Source: Fundidesulfovibrio agrisoli (GTDB lineage: Bacteria > Desulfobacterota > Desulfovibrionia > Desulfovibrionales > Desulfovibrionaceae). From it: DNA of 64,000 bases. Under the pieces are notes generated by a model. That model was not told the DNA's origin. It made no database searches and saw only the letters and a list, made by a program, of their open reading frames with translations. The stretch lies in NCBI RefSeq assembly GCF_022808715.1, contig NZ_JAKZKX010000003.1:209655-273654 (forward strand). Reading direction: 5' to 3'. Positions 34,308 to 42,701 of the stretch are shown here, one piece after another. The number at the start of each line of letters is the position of its first letter. Positions within the stretch are counted from its first letter, which is position 1. A program made the position numbers and the translations under genes.

Positions 34308-34336
34308 AGTATAGACGAATCCGGGCCAAATGAAAA
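34308..34336 (-). promoter_or_regulatory. Promoter of the L,D-transpeptidase unit
   Basis: On the minus strand TTTTCA (34331-34336) and TATACT (34308-34313) are 17 nt apart, 35 bp before the start codon. The -35 box overlaps the T-tail of the NlpC/P60 terminator. Confidence 0.6.
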
Positions 34337-34362
34337 GGGGCGAAAGCCTGCGCTTTCGCCCC
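34331..34362 (-). terminator. Terminator after the NlpC/P60 gene
   Basis: A perfect 11-bp stem GGGGCGAAAGC/GCTTTCGCCCC with loop CTGC is followed on the minus strand by TTTTCA. It lies 40 bp past the stop codon. Confidence 0.85.
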
Positions 34363-34401
34363 CGAGTGCCGGCCAGCCGGGCGGCAGTGCCGCCCAAGTG
34401 C

Positions 34402-35043
34402 CTAGAATACCCGTCGGGCGCCGGTGTATTTGCGCTCCCAGGTGGGTTCGTCCAGGCTGGAAATCTTGACGGTGTCTCCGGAGCTGGAGCTGTGGATGAA
34501 CTTGTTGTCTTCGAGGTAGATGCCGACGTGGGTGATGCGGTGTTTGTTGCCGAAGAAGACCAGGTCGCCTTTGCGCAGCTGGCTCTTGGCGATCACTTTT
34601 CCTTCCTGGAACTGCTCGCGGGAGCTGCGGGGCAGGTTCACCCCGAGTTTGCTGTACACCCAGGTGGTGAAGCCGGAGCAGTCGAACCCGGTGGAGGGCT
34701 CGGTGCCGCCGGGGCGGTAGAGCGTGCCGATCTGGCTGAAGGCCAGGGCCAGCAGGCGCTGGTTGGTGGTGGAGCCGCTCATGCTCACGAGATCGAACGG
34801 GTTCTTGGTCCCCGCGACGACGCTGGGCACCGGGAGGGTGCAGAACTGGTTGCCGCCCATGCGCAGGAAGGGAGAGGCTGGTTCGAAGCTGGCGGCGATG
34901 GATTCGGTGGAGTTCGTTTCGTCGGCGAGGACTTGTTTGGTGGAGTACTGTTTCGATCCGCAGGCGGTGGTGGTGAGCAGGATGGCGAACACAAGCAAGG
35001 TGCGTACGCTCATCCAGGGGGCAAGGGGTGTGGTGCGGGGCAT
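34402..35043 (-). CDS. NlpC/P60 lipoprotein, probable peptidoglycan endopeptidase
   Basis: A 213-aa lipoprotein. The N-terminal hydrophobic helix ends in the lipobox LTTTAC with Cys28; the next residue is Gly, so outer-membrane sorting is expected. The C-terminal part is NlpC/P60, with catalytic Cys122 in GFDCSGFTTWVY, His172 in HVGIYLE, and His184 as the third polar residue. These enzymes cut peptide cross-bridges in peptidoglycan. A GAGGAAAGAG stretch precedes the ATG. It has its own terminator, so it is separate from the downstream L,D-transpeptidase unit, but both act on the cell wall. Lgt (6068-6868) would modify it. Confidence 0.93.
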   Translation of the reverse strand: MPRTTPLAPWMSVRTLLVFAILLTTTACGSKQYSTKQVLADETNSTESIAASFEPASPFLRMGGNQFCTLPVPSVVAGTKNPFDLVSMSGSTTNQRLLALAFSQIGTLYRPGGTEPSTGFDCSGFTTWVYSKLGVNLPRSSREQFQEGKVIAKSQLRKGDLVFFGNKHRITHVGIYLEDNKFIHSSSSGDTVKISSLDEPTWERKYTGARRVF

Positions 35044-35442
35044 CTCTTTCCTCGTCTCCTCTTTTTTCTGGCCGTTGCTAACAGTGTTCGAGAACCGGGC
35101 GGAACCCGGAGTGGCTCTGATGGCTTCGGCTTTGATGCGTTAGATGCTTAATTTGGCGCCCAGGGGAACACATGCTCGGGAGGTGGGGCGCCTGGCGGGT
35201 AGGGCTGCGCAACACCTGATGAGCCCATGACCCCGCTTTTGAGCGAATCCTTGGTTTGTTTTTTAGTCGCGGCCAAAAAAAATGTCCAGGGTTTTCGTCG
35301 ATTTTTAACATATTTAGGACAAGTGCCGCTAATCACATACAAACACCCATTGCGAGCGGCCGAAAAGGTGATATAAGCTCAGAATTTGACCCAACCGAAA
35401 AACGCTTGCGCTCGGACCCCGCCGCAAGCATTCTCGAGCCCC
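35044..35442. other. Divergent control region between NlpC/P60 and corrinoid-activator genes
   Basis: This 399-bp gap contains no credible gene. It is AT-rich in the middle (35240-35390) and should hold promoters for both sides. Only the plus-side candidate at 35350-35377 could be picked out. Confidence 0.5.
35350..35377 (+). promoter_or_regulatory. Candidate promoter of the corrinoid activator-lipA unit
   Basis: TTGCGA (35350-35355) and TATAAG (35372-35377) are 16 nt apart. An alternative with TTAACA (35305-35310) and GCTAAT (35328-35333), spaced by 17 nt, lies just upstream. Confidence 0.45.
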
Positions 35443-36990
35443 ATGAAAACCTTCGCCATCCTGCCCGGAACAGGCCTGAAGCATGTGACCCGGGACATCC
35501 AGCCCGGTTTCAGCCTGGCCCAGGCGCTCTTCGCGGCCGGGGCTTACAGGGGCAAGCCCCTTTGCTCCGGCGCTGGCCGCTGCGGGCTGTGCCGGGTGCG
35601 CTTCGCCGAGGGCGCGCCAGAGCCCCTGCCGGAGGAAACCCGCCGCCTGCCCGGCGAGCGACTCCTTGAGGGTTGGCGGCTGGCCTGTCTCCGCCCGCCC
35701 GTGCCCGGCAGCGTGGTCGAGGTTGCGCTGGAAGAGCCCAACCCGGCGGATGGCTTCGAGCTGCCGAGCGCCTGCGACGGCGTGCTGGGCGTGGACCTGG
35801 GAACCACCTCGGTGCACTGGCGCTTCGACGGCCCCGGCGGCGTTTTGGGCGGGCAGTTCCCCAACCCGCAGCTCGGGGCCGGTTCCGAAGTGATGGCCAG
35901 GCTCTCGCTGGCCTCGCTGCCGGGCGGGGCAGAGCGCCTCCGCGAGGCGGTCGCCGCATCCATAATAAAGATCGTCCGCGGGTTGCCCTGCACGCCGAAG
36001 CGCATCTGCCTGGCGGGCAACACCTGCATGACCATGCTGGCCCTGGGCCTGGACGCCTCGGGCCTGGCGGCCGCGCCCTATAGGGTGGATTGGCCGGGAG
36101 GGGAGTACGCCGAGCTTGACGCGCGCCTGCCCCGGGTCTACATCCCGCCGCTCCTCGCGCCCTTCGTGGGCGGCGACGTGAGCGCCGGGATGGCCGCGCT
36201 GGCCTTTTCCCCGGCTCTGGGGGACGCCAGGCCGGAGCCCCCGTATCTGTTGGCCGACCTGGGCACCAACGGCGAGTTCGCCCTGGAGCTTCCCGGCGGC
36301 GAGGTGCTGCTGGCCAGCGTCCCTATGGGCCCCGCGCTGGAAGGCGTGGGCATGGCCCAGGGAATGCTGGCCGGGCCGCACGCGGCGGTGCGCTTTTCGG
36401 CCACGCCCGCCGGGCTCGCGCCCGAGGTGCTGGGCGGCGGCGCGGCGCGCGGCGTCTCCGGCACGGGCTACGTGAGCCTGGCCGCCCGGCTGCTGGCCGC
36501 TGGCGCGCTGACCCCGGAGGGCCGCTTCGACCGCCAAACCGCCTCGCCCCTGGCCGCGCGCTTTCTCGCCGGTCTGGCGGAAGAGGGCGGCGAGCCGAAA
36601 CTGGATGTGGGCGGAGCGAGCCTGTACGCCTCCGACGTGGAGGCGCTGCTCAAGGTCAAGGCCGCTTTCAATGTCGCGGTGCGCTATCTTCTCAAGGAAG
36701 CCGGGCTCGGCTTCGCGGCCCTGAAGTCCGTGCTGCTGGCCGGAGCCCTCGGCGAGCATGTCGCCCCGCGGGATCTGGAGGCCCTGGGCTTCCTGCCTCC
36801 TGGCGGCGCGCTCAAGGTCAGGGCCGTGGGCAACACCTCGCTGGAGGGGGCCTGCCTGGCCGCCGACCGCGAGGACGTGCGGGCCTGGCTGGCGGAGCTG
36901 CCCCGCAGGTCCCGGCTGGTGGACGTGGCCGCCCGGCCCGGTTTTCAGGATTCTTTCATCGGTTCCATGAGGTTCACCCATGCAGGCTGA
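35443..36990 (+). CDS. Corrinoid-protein reductive activator (ASKHA, DUF4445) with N-terminal [2Fe-2S] domain
   Basis: A protein of about 515 aa, starting at MKTFAILPG. The N-terminal 90 residues are a ferredoxin-type [2Fe-2S] domain with Cys41, Cys47, Cys50 and Cys82 (LCSGAGRCGLCRVRF and LACLRPP). The remainder is an actin-like ATPase fold of the DUF4445/RamA/RACo kind: GVLGVDLGTTSVHWRF, LAGNTCMTMLALG, LLADLGTNGEFALEL and VLLAGALGEHV. Family members use ATP to return Co(II) corrinoids to Co(I) in methyltransferases. No corrinoid protein or methyltransferase gene lies next to it here. It overlaps the Rsm22-like gene by 11 bp. Confidence 0.9.
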   Translation: MKTFAILPGTGLKHVTRDIQPGFSLAQALFAAGAYRGKPLCSGAGRCGLCRVRFAEGAPEPLPEETRRLPGERLLEGWRLACLRPPVPGSVVEVALEEPNPADGFELPSACDGVLGVDLGTTSVHWRFDGPGGVLGGQFPNPQLGAGSEVMARLSLASLPGGAERLREAVAASIIKIVRGLPCTPKRICLAGNTCMTMLALGLDASGLAAAPYRVDWPGGEYAELDARLPRVYIPPLLAPFVGGDVSAGMAALAFSPALGDARPEPPYLLADLGTNGEFALELPGGEVLLASVPMGPALEGVGMAQGMLAGPHAAVRFSATPAGLAPEVLGGGAARGVSGTGYVSLAARLLAAGALTPEGRFDRQTASPLAARFLAGLAEEGGEPKLDVGGASLYASDVEALLKVKAAFNVAVRYLLKEAGLGFAALKSVLLAGALGEHVAPRDLEALGFLPPGGALKVRAVGNTSLEGACLAADREDVRAWLAELPRRSRLVDVAARPGFQDSFIGSMRFTHAG

Positions 36991-38431
36991 CACACAGGGC
37001 AGATTGCGCAGCGCGCGGCCCCTCTTCATCCAGGCCCCGCCCGAGCTGGCCGCCGCCCTGGAGGACTACCGCCGCGTGCTGCACACGGCGCACCCCCTCA
37101 AGACCAAGCACGGCGCGGGCCTCCCGGCGGACGTCAAGCGCCTCTCCCTGGCGCTCACGGCGGAGCGCGGCCCCGGCCCGCAGGCCAACTATCTTTCCAA
37201 TCCGGCCAACCTCTCGGCCTACCTCTATTATTTCCTGCCCTGGAACATCTACCGGGTGTCGCGCCTGCTGCACGGCCTGGCCCTGGACCTGCCGGAGGGC
37301 TCCTCCGTGCTGGACCTGGGCTGCGGGCCGCTGACCCTGGCGCAGGCCCTGTGGATCGCCAGGCCGCAGCTGCGCACGCGCAGGCTGCGCTTCGTCTGCC
37401 TGGACCAGACCGGCAGCGTCATGCGCGCCGGCAAGGCCCTGTTCGAGGCGCTGGCCGGGGAGGCCGGGCAGGCCTGGAGCATCGAGCTGGTGCAGGGGCC
37501 GCTGCACAAGGCCCCCCAGGGGCCTTTCCAGCTGGTCGCGGCGCTCAACGCCCTGAACGAGCTGGCCGGTGGCCGGGGCGAGGAGGGCCGCGACGCCCTG
37601 GACCGCGTGGCCGAGGCCCTGACCGGACGCCTGGCGGCGGACGGGCGGCTGCTCCTGGTGGAGCCGGGCACCCGCCTGGGCGGCGGGCTGCTCGCCCGCC
37701 TGCGCGAGGCGCTCATGGAGGAGGGCCTCTACCCCCAGGCACCCTGCACCCACGACGCGCCCTGCCCCATGCTGGCCCCGCGCTGGCGCTCCTGGTGCCA
37801 TTTCACGTTTCCGGCCGAGGGCATCCCGGCCTGGCTGGCGCGGCTCTCCGATTATGCCGACCTGGAGAAGGACAGGGTCAGCCTGGCCTTCCTGCTCATG
37901 TCCGGGGATCAGCCCGAGTATAAGGATGCGAACTCCCGGGTGGTGTCCCACCGTTTCGCCCTGCCCGGCGGGCAGGGGATCTACGCCTGCGCCGAGGACG
38001 GCATCCGGCTGATGACCTTCGTCCAGCCCCCGCGCGGTCTGCTCTCCGGCGCGCTGGTGGAGGCCGAGTTGCCCGAATCCCCCATGCGCGACCCCAAGAC
38101 CGGGGCCTGGGTCTGCCCGCTGGACGCGGCCGCGCCCGGTGAGGCCAAGGGGCAGCAGCCTCCTGAAGCGCCCGGCGGCCTTGCCCGCGAAGCAGCGGAT
38201 CAGCAGCCCAAGGGCCAGACGGGTGATCGCAAGCCTCACGGCGCAGGCGTTCCCGGACGCCCGCCCAGATCGGGGCGGCCCGCGCCGGGGAAATCCGGCC
38301 CCGCCAAGACCGGCCCCGCCAACGCGGGCTATGGTAAAGGTGGCCCGGCCAAATCCGGTCCGGCCAAAGCTGGTGCAAGACGGGCTGGCCCTGGTGGCCC
38401 CAAGGGCTCCAAAGGCCCCCGGGGCAAGTGA
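36980..38431 (+). CDS. Rsm22-family SAM-dependent methyltransferase with basic low-complexity tail
   Basis: A 483-aa protein of the Rsm22 family, linked in other organisms to the small ribosomal subunit. The SAM motif is VLDLGCGPLTLAQAL (about 110-124). Cys residues in CTHDAPCP and the following WCHF region fit the family's metal/Fe-S cluster. After about residue 395 the sequence turns into a low-complexity Gly/Pro/Lys/Ala tail with repeats such as GKSGPAKTGPAN and AKSGPAKAG. It is probably disordered and basic enough to bind RNA. The 11-bp overlap with the activator gene, and a TGATG junction with lipB, place it in one operon. The reaction is inferred from the family. Confidence 0.85.
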   Translation: MQADTQGRLRSARPLFIQAPPELAAALEDYRRVLHTAHPLKTKHGAGLPADVKRLSLALTAERGPGPQANYLSNPANLSAYLYYFLPWNIYRVSRLLHGLALDLPEGSSVLDLGCGPLTLAQALWIARPQLRTRRLRFVCLDQTGSVMRAGKALFEALAGEAGQAWSIELVQGPLHKAPQGPFQLVAALNALNELAGGRGEEGRDALDRVAEALTGRLAADGRLLLVEPGTRLGGGLLARLREALMEEGLYPQAPCTHDAPCPMLAPRWRSWCHFTFPAEGIPAWLARLSDYADLEKDRVSLAFLLMSGDQPEYKDANSRVVSHRFALPGGQGIYACAEDGIRLMTFVQPPRGLLSGALVEAELPESPMRDPKTGAWVCPLDAAAPGEAKGQQPPEAPGGLAREAADQQPKGQTGDRKPHGAGVPGRPPRSGRPAPGKSGPAKTGPANAGYGKGGPAKSGPAKAGARRAGPGGPKGSKGPRGK

Positions 38432-39072
38432 TGCGGGTCGTCGATCTGGGAACCATAGGCTTCAGCGAGGCCCTGGCCCTGCAGGAGCCCGCCGTGGAGG
38501 AGGTGCTCGCCGGGGGCGAGGAGCGCATCTTCGTGCTGGAGCACAAGCCCGTGGTCACCTTCGGCCGCCACGGGGGCGAGGCCTTCCTGCTGGAGACCCC
38601 CGAACAGCTGCGCGCCCGTGGCGTGGAGGTGGCCAAGGCCAGCCGGGGCGGCAGCGTGACCTGCCACTTCCCGGGCCAGGCCGTGATCTATCCCGTCATG
38701 CGCCTCTCGGGCCGCCCTGGCGGGCTCAAACGCTTCTTCGCGGACCTGGAGCAGGCGGCCATCGACGTGCTGGCCGACATGGGGATTTCCGCCGGGCGCA
38801 GCGAGGGCCGCCCCGGCGTGTGGACCGGGCCGCGCAAGATCGCCAGCGTGGGCGTGGGCGTGCGCCGCTGGGTCAGCTACCACGGGCTGGCCCTGAACGT
38901 GGGGCCGGATATTTCCCTCTTCAATGTAGTAACCGCCTGCGGCCTGCCCGGCGTGGAGATGACCTCCGCCGCCCTGGAGCTCGAACGCGCGGGCCTGCCC
39001 GCCGAGCGGGCCGACATCGGGAGCGTCAAGCATGAGCTCGTCCAAGCCTTCCTGCGCCTCGCCAGAGGCTAG
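38431..39072 (+). CDS. lipB: Octanoyl-[acyl carrier protein]:protein octanoyltransferase
   Basis: LipB transfers octanoate from acyl carrier protein to lipoyl domains such as GcvH or E2. The 213-aa length is normal. The catalytic Lys136 (GPRKIASVGV) and Cys170 (VTACGLPG) are present. The substrate-site string is unusual: SRGGSVTCHFPGQ where most members read RGGxxTYHGPGQ. The start shares its first base with the Rsm22 stop (TGATG). A GTG one codon earlier is possible. It overlaps lipA by 41 bp, so the two lipoate genes are certainly coupled. Confidence 0.94.
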   Translation: MRVVDLGTIGFSEALALQEPAVEEVLAGGEERIFVLEHKPVVTFGRHGGEAFLLETPEQLRARGVEVAKASRGGSVTCHFPGQAVIYPVMRLSGRPGGLKRFFADLEQAAIDVLADMGISAGRSEGRPGVWTGPRKIASVGVGVRRWVSYHGLALNVGPDISLFNVVTACGLPGVEMTSAALELERAGLPAERADIGSVKHELVQAFLRLARG

Positions 39073-39934
39073 CCCCGCGCGGCAGCCGCGCCTGCCCGAG
39101 TGGCTCAAGGTCAGCCTCCCGCGCGACGGGTCCTTCGCCCAGACCGCCTCCGTGGTGGCCGGGCAGGAGCTGCATACCGTGTGCAGGCAGGCCCGCTGCC
39201 CCAACATCTTCGAGTGCTTCGGCAAGGGCGTGGCCACCTTCCTGATTCTGGGCGGGGTCTGCACGCGCGGCTGCGCCTTCTGCAACATCACCCCGGGCCT
39301 CCCGGCCCCGGCTGACCCGGATGAACCCGGGCGCGTGGCCCAGGCCGCAGCCAAGCTCTCGCTCAAGCACGTGGTGGTCACCTCCGTGACCCGCGACGAC
39401 CTGCCCGACGGCGGGGCCGCGATCTTCGCCGCCACCATCCGCGCCGTACGCAATGAATTGCCCGAAGCCAGCATCGAGGTGCTCATCCCGGACTTCCAGG
39501 GGGACGAAGCCGCGCTGCACGCCGTGCTGGAGGCCGCCCCCGAAGTGCTCAACCACAATTTGGAGACCGTGCCCGAGCTCTACGCCACGGTGCGCGCCGG
39601 GGCGGTCTACTCCCGCAGCCTGGAGCTGCTTGCCAGGGCCAAGGCCCACGCCGGAAGGGCGAAGACCAAGAGCGGGCTCATGCTCGGCCTGGGCGAAACC
39701 CGCGAGCAGCTCGAGCGTGTGCTGGCCGACCTGGCCCGCGTGGGCTGCGACATGGTCACCGTGGGGCAGTACCTGCGGCCCTCGCGGCGCAACCTGCCCG
39801 TGGTGCGCTACGTGCACCCCGACGAGTTCGCCGAAGTGGCCGAGCTGGGCCGGAGCCTGGGCATCGCGCACATGTACTGCGGCCCGCTGGTGCGCTCCAG
39901 CCACGACGCGCGCGCCCTGCTGGAAGGCTGCTGA
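39032..39934 (+). CDS. lipA: Lipoyl synthase
   Basis: A radical SAM enzyme that inserts two sulfurs into octanoyl groups. The 300-aa protein has both clusters: the auxiliary one at Cys51, Cys56 and Cys62 (CRQARCPNIFEC) and the radical SAM one at Cys77, Cys81 and Cys84 (CTRGCAFC). The C-terminal RSS motif that ligates the auxiliary cluster is present (VRSSHDA). HNLETVPELY and KSGLMLGLGE are family strings. It is the last gene of the corrinoid activator-Rsm22-lipB-lipA unit and starts inside lipB. No strong ribosome site is seen. Confidence 0.96.
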   Translation: MSSSKPSCASPEASPARQPRLPEWLKVSLPRDGSFAQTASVVAGQELHTVCRQARCPNIFECFGKGVATFLILGGVCTRGCAFCNITPGLPAPADPDEPGRVAQAAAKLSLKHVVVTSVTRDDLPDGGAAIFAATIRAVRNELPEASIEVLIPDFQGDEAALHAVLEAAPEVLNHNLETVPELYATVRAGAVYSRSLELLARAKAHAGRAKTKSGLMLGLGETREQLERVLADLARVGCDMVTVGQYLRPSRRNLPVVRYVHPDEFAEVAELGRSLGIAHMYCGPLVRSSHDARALLEGC

Positions 39935-40030
39935 CTCCCGCGCTTTCCGCCCGGCCCCGCGGTTGCCCGGGGGCGGCTATTGGGGTATACCGCCCCAGTT
40001 TCGATCACAGAATCATCAGGAGGTAACGCC

Positions 40031-40588
40031 GTGGGTTTCGAGGCCACCGGCATTCCAGGTCTCTGGCTCTACGCCCCCAAAGTCTTCCAGGACGAGCGGG
40101 GCTTCTTCATGGAGAGCTACAACAAGGCCAATCTGGACGCGCAGGGCATCGCCTGCGACTTCATACAGGACAACCACGCCCTCTCGCGCTCCAGGGGCGT
40201 GCTGCGCGGGCTGCACTTCCAGACCCCGCCCAAGGCCCAGACCAAGCTGGTGCGCGTGACGCGCGGCAAGGTGCTGGACGTGGTGGTGGACCTGCGCAAG
40301 GGCTCCCCCACCTACAGGCAATGGAAATCCTTCGAGCTTACCGAGTCCAACTTCCTGCAGCTTTTCGTGCCCAAGGGCTTCGCCCACGGCTACGTGACGC
40401 TCACCGAGAACGTGGAGTTCCTCTACAAGGTGGACGAGCTCTATGCCCCGGCCAACGACAGCGGCATCCTCTGGTGCGACCCGGACCTGAACATCGACTG
40501 GGGCGTGTCCGACCCGATCCTCTCCCCCAAGGACACCAAGCTCGGCCTCTTCAAGGACTTCGAGTCCCCGTTCGTCTACGAAGGCTGA
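40031..40588 (+). CDS. rfbC: dTDP-4-dehydrorhamnose 3,5-epimerase
   Basis: A cupin-fold epimerase of dTDP-rhamnose synthesis. It shows VFQDERGFFMESYNKANLD, QDNHALSRSRGVLRGLHFQ with the catalytic-site His, VDLRKGSPTY, and FVPKGFAHGYVTL. The 185-aa length is normal. The start is GTG at 40031, because AGGAGG lies seven bases upstream and the frame before it is in the intergenic gap. Partners rfbA, rfbB and rfbD are not in the window. The next gene (manC) is 27 bp downstream and also serves surface-sugar nucleotide synthesis. Confidence 0.95.
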   Translation: MGFEATGIPGLWLYAPKVFQDERGFFMESYNKANLDAQGIACDFIQDNHALSRSRGVLRGLHFQTPPKAQTKLVRVTRGKVLDVVVDLRKGSPTYRQWKSFELTESNFLQLFVPKGFAHGYVTLTENVEFLYKVDELYAPANDSGILWCDPDLNIDWGVSDPILSPKDTKLGLFKDFESPFVYEG

Positions 40589-40615
40589 TCCTCCAACCCC
40601 ACGAGAGCCCACTCC

Positions 40616-42058
40616 ATGACAAAACCCGCCGAAGCCTCCGAACTTTTCGCGCACTGCCACGCCGTGGTCCTGGCGGGCGGCTCGGGCACACGCCTCTGGC
40701 CGCTCTCCCGCACGCTGCTGCCCAAGCAACTCCTCTCGCTGGACGGCGGCGAAAGCCTGCTCAAGCGCACGGTGAACCGCGCCCTGGACGTGTTCGACCC
40801 GCGCCGCGTGTGGGTCGTCACCAATGAGGAGCACGTGTTCGAGGTGCGCTCCCAACTGCGCGAGATCAACCCCGCGCTGGAAAAGGGCGTGCTGGCCGAG
40901 CCCGTAGGGCGCAACACCCTGCCCGCCATCCTGCTGGCCCTGGACGCCATCGTGGCCGACGACCCCGAGGCCCTGGTGGCCGTGTTCCCCTCGGACCACA
41001 TGGTGGACTCCAACGGCGGCTGGGTGGAGTCGCTGGGCAAGGCCCTGCCCCTGGCCCGCGAGGGCAGGCTGGTGACCTTCGGCATCGCGCCGGACAAGCC
41101 CGAGACCGGCTACGGCTACATCCGCCGGGGCGCGCCCCTGGCCTCCGGGGCCTTCGACGTGCGCTCCTTCGTGGAGAAGCCCGACCTGGCCACCGCCAAG
41201 CTCTATCTGGAAAGCGGCGAATACTACTGGAACAGCGGCATGTTCGTGTTCTCGGCCGAGGCCTTCCTGGAGGCCGTCCGCGCGCACCAGCCCGTATTCT
41301 GGGACTGGTGGGAGCGCCGCGCCGAGGCCCCGCTGTGCTCCGGCTACCACTCCATCCCCGACATCTCCGTGGACTACGCGGTGGTGGAGAAGATGGACAG
41401 CCAGGCCGTGATCGAGGCCGCCTTCGGCTGGGACGACCTGGGCAACTGGGAAGCCATCTACCGCATGGGCGGCAAGGATCAATGCGGCAACGCCCTGCAG
41501 GGCGACGTGCTGGCCCTGGACTGCAAGGACAGCCTGCTCATCTCGCGCGGGGGGAAGCTGGCCTGCGTGGGCCTCGAAAACATGATCGTGGTCCAGACCC
41601 GCGACGCCACGCTGGTCTGCCCCAAGAGCGAATCCCAGAAGGTCAAGGACGTGGTGGGCGCGCTCAAGAAGCAGGGCAGCGAGCTCATCAACGCCCACGT
41701 CACCGTGCGCCGCCCCTGGGGCAGTTACACCGTGCTGGAGGAAGGCCCCCACTACAAGATCAAGCGCATCGAGGTGCCCGCCGGGGGCAAGCTCTCCCTG
41801 CAGATGCACCACCACCGCTCCGAACACTGGGTGGTGGTCTCGGGCACGGCCCTGGTGCAGGTGGGCGAGAAGGAGACCCTGCTCACCGAGAACCAGTCCG
41901 TGGACATCCCCAAGGCCACCGTGCACAGGCTCTCCAACCCCGGCAAGGTCACCGTGGAGATCATCGAGATCCAGACCGGCCCCTACCTGGAAGAGGACGA
42001 CATCGTGCGCTTCGAGGACGTCTACGGCCGCAACGCCAAGAGCGGCCCGGCCAGTTGA
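40616..42058 (+). CDS. manC: Mannose-1-phosphate guanylyltransferase / mannose-6-phosphate isomerase
   Basis: A 480-aa bifunctional enzyme making GDP-mannose. The N-terminal nucleotidyltransferase has AVVLAGGSGTRLWPLSR (about 16-32), FVEKPDLATA and YYWNSGMFVF. The C-terminal cupin domain, with RPWGSYTVLEEG and HHHRSEHWVVVSGTA, is the isomerase part with metal-binding His. Length matches the type II enzymes of CpsB/AlgA kind. With rfbC it supports polysaccharide or lipopolysaccharide building. The stop at 42058 lies 5 bp before the start used for the cytochrome gene. Confidence 0.95.
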   Translation: MTKPAEASELFAHCHAVVLAGGSGTRLWPLSRTLLPKQLLSLDGGESLLKRTVNRALDVFDPRRVWVVTNEEHVFEVRSQLREINPALEKGVLAEPVGRNTLPAILLALDAIVADDPEALVAVFPSDHMVDSNGGWVESLGKALPLAREGRLVTFGIAPDKPETGYGYIRRGAPLASGAFDVRSFVEKPDLATAKLYLESGEYYWNSGMFVFSAEAFLEAVRAHQPVFWDWWERRAEAPLCSGYHSIPDISVDYAVVEKMDSQAVIEAAFGWDDLGNWEAIYRMGGKDQCGNALQGDVLALDCKDSLLISRGGKLACVGLENMIVVQTRDATLVCPKSESQKVKDVVGALKKQGSELINAHVTVRRPWGSYTVLEEGPHYKIKRIEVPAGGKLSLQMHHHRSEHWVVVSGTALVQVGEKETLLTENQSVDIPKATVHRLSNPGKVTVEIIEIQTGPYLEEDDIVRFEDVYGRNAKSGPAS

Positions 42059-42063
42059 TCGGA

Positions 42064-42696
42064 GTGAAGCGCAAGGGGGGCGCTCCCGCGGGGGAGGGCC
42101 TGGATTCTTCGGACGCCGTGGGCAGGGGAACGCCCGCCCACGGCGTCTCGCGCGTTTCGGGCCGCGCGCTCGTCGCCGGATGCCTCGCGCTGGGCCTCGC
42201 GCTGGGCCTGGGGGGCGGCTGGCTGGCCTGGCCCAGGCTCGCGACCCAGACGTTCACCCAGCCCATCCGCTTCAGCCACTCGGTCCACGCCCGGCAGGAG
42301 GTGCCCTGCGCCGTCTGCCACTTCACCGCCCCTGGCGGGGCCTTCGGCGGCCTTCCCCCTGTGGCGGTCTGCGCTGGATGCCATCAGGACCCCACGGGCG
42401 GGCGCTCCGACGACGCCAAGGAAGCCGACAAGTTCGTCACCGAGTATGTGAAGAAACGCAAGGAAGTGCCCTGGCTCGTGCTGGCCGCCCAGCCCGACCA
42501 TGTGCGCTTCCCCCATGGGCCTCATTTGAAGGCGGCCTGCGCCATCTGCCACCCGGACATGTCCCGCGAGGACTACCCGACCCTGCGCCGCGACAGGATC
42601 TCCGGCTACACCAACTGGACCATGTCCATGCAGCGGTGCCGCGCCTGCCACCAGGCCAGCGGCGCCGGGCAGGACTGCGTGCTCTGCCACCGGTAG
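42064..42696 (+). CDS. Membrane-anchored pentaheme cytochrome c, Qrc subunit A-like
   Basis: About 210 aa from a GTG at 42064; the start is uncertain, as a TTG at 42055 or a GTG at 42118 are possible and no good ribosome site is seen. A hydrophobic helix (ALVAGCLALGLALGLGGGWLAW, about 40-60) anchors the protein. The periplasmic part has five CxxCH haem sites: CAVCH, CAGCH, CAICH, CRACH and CVLCH. Extra His residues in FSHSVHA and FPHGPHL can act as sixth ligands. This is the build of QrcA (menaquinone reductase) and ActA. QrcA of Desulfovibrio vulgaris is reported with six haems, so this one may differ. It is first of three genes with a Mo-family and an Fe-S protein. Confidence 0.82.
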   Translation: MKRKGGAPAGEGLDSSDAVGRGTPAHGVSRVSGRALVAGCLALGLALGLGGGWLAWPRLATQTFTQPIRFSHSVHARQEVPCAVCHFTAPGGAFGGLPPVAVCAGCHQDPTGGRSDDAKEADKFVTEYVKKRKEVPWLVLAAQPDHVRFPHGPHLKAACAICHPDMSREDYPTLRRDRISGYTNWTMSMQRCRACHQASGAGQDCVLCHR

Positions 42697-42701
42697 GCCC
42701 C

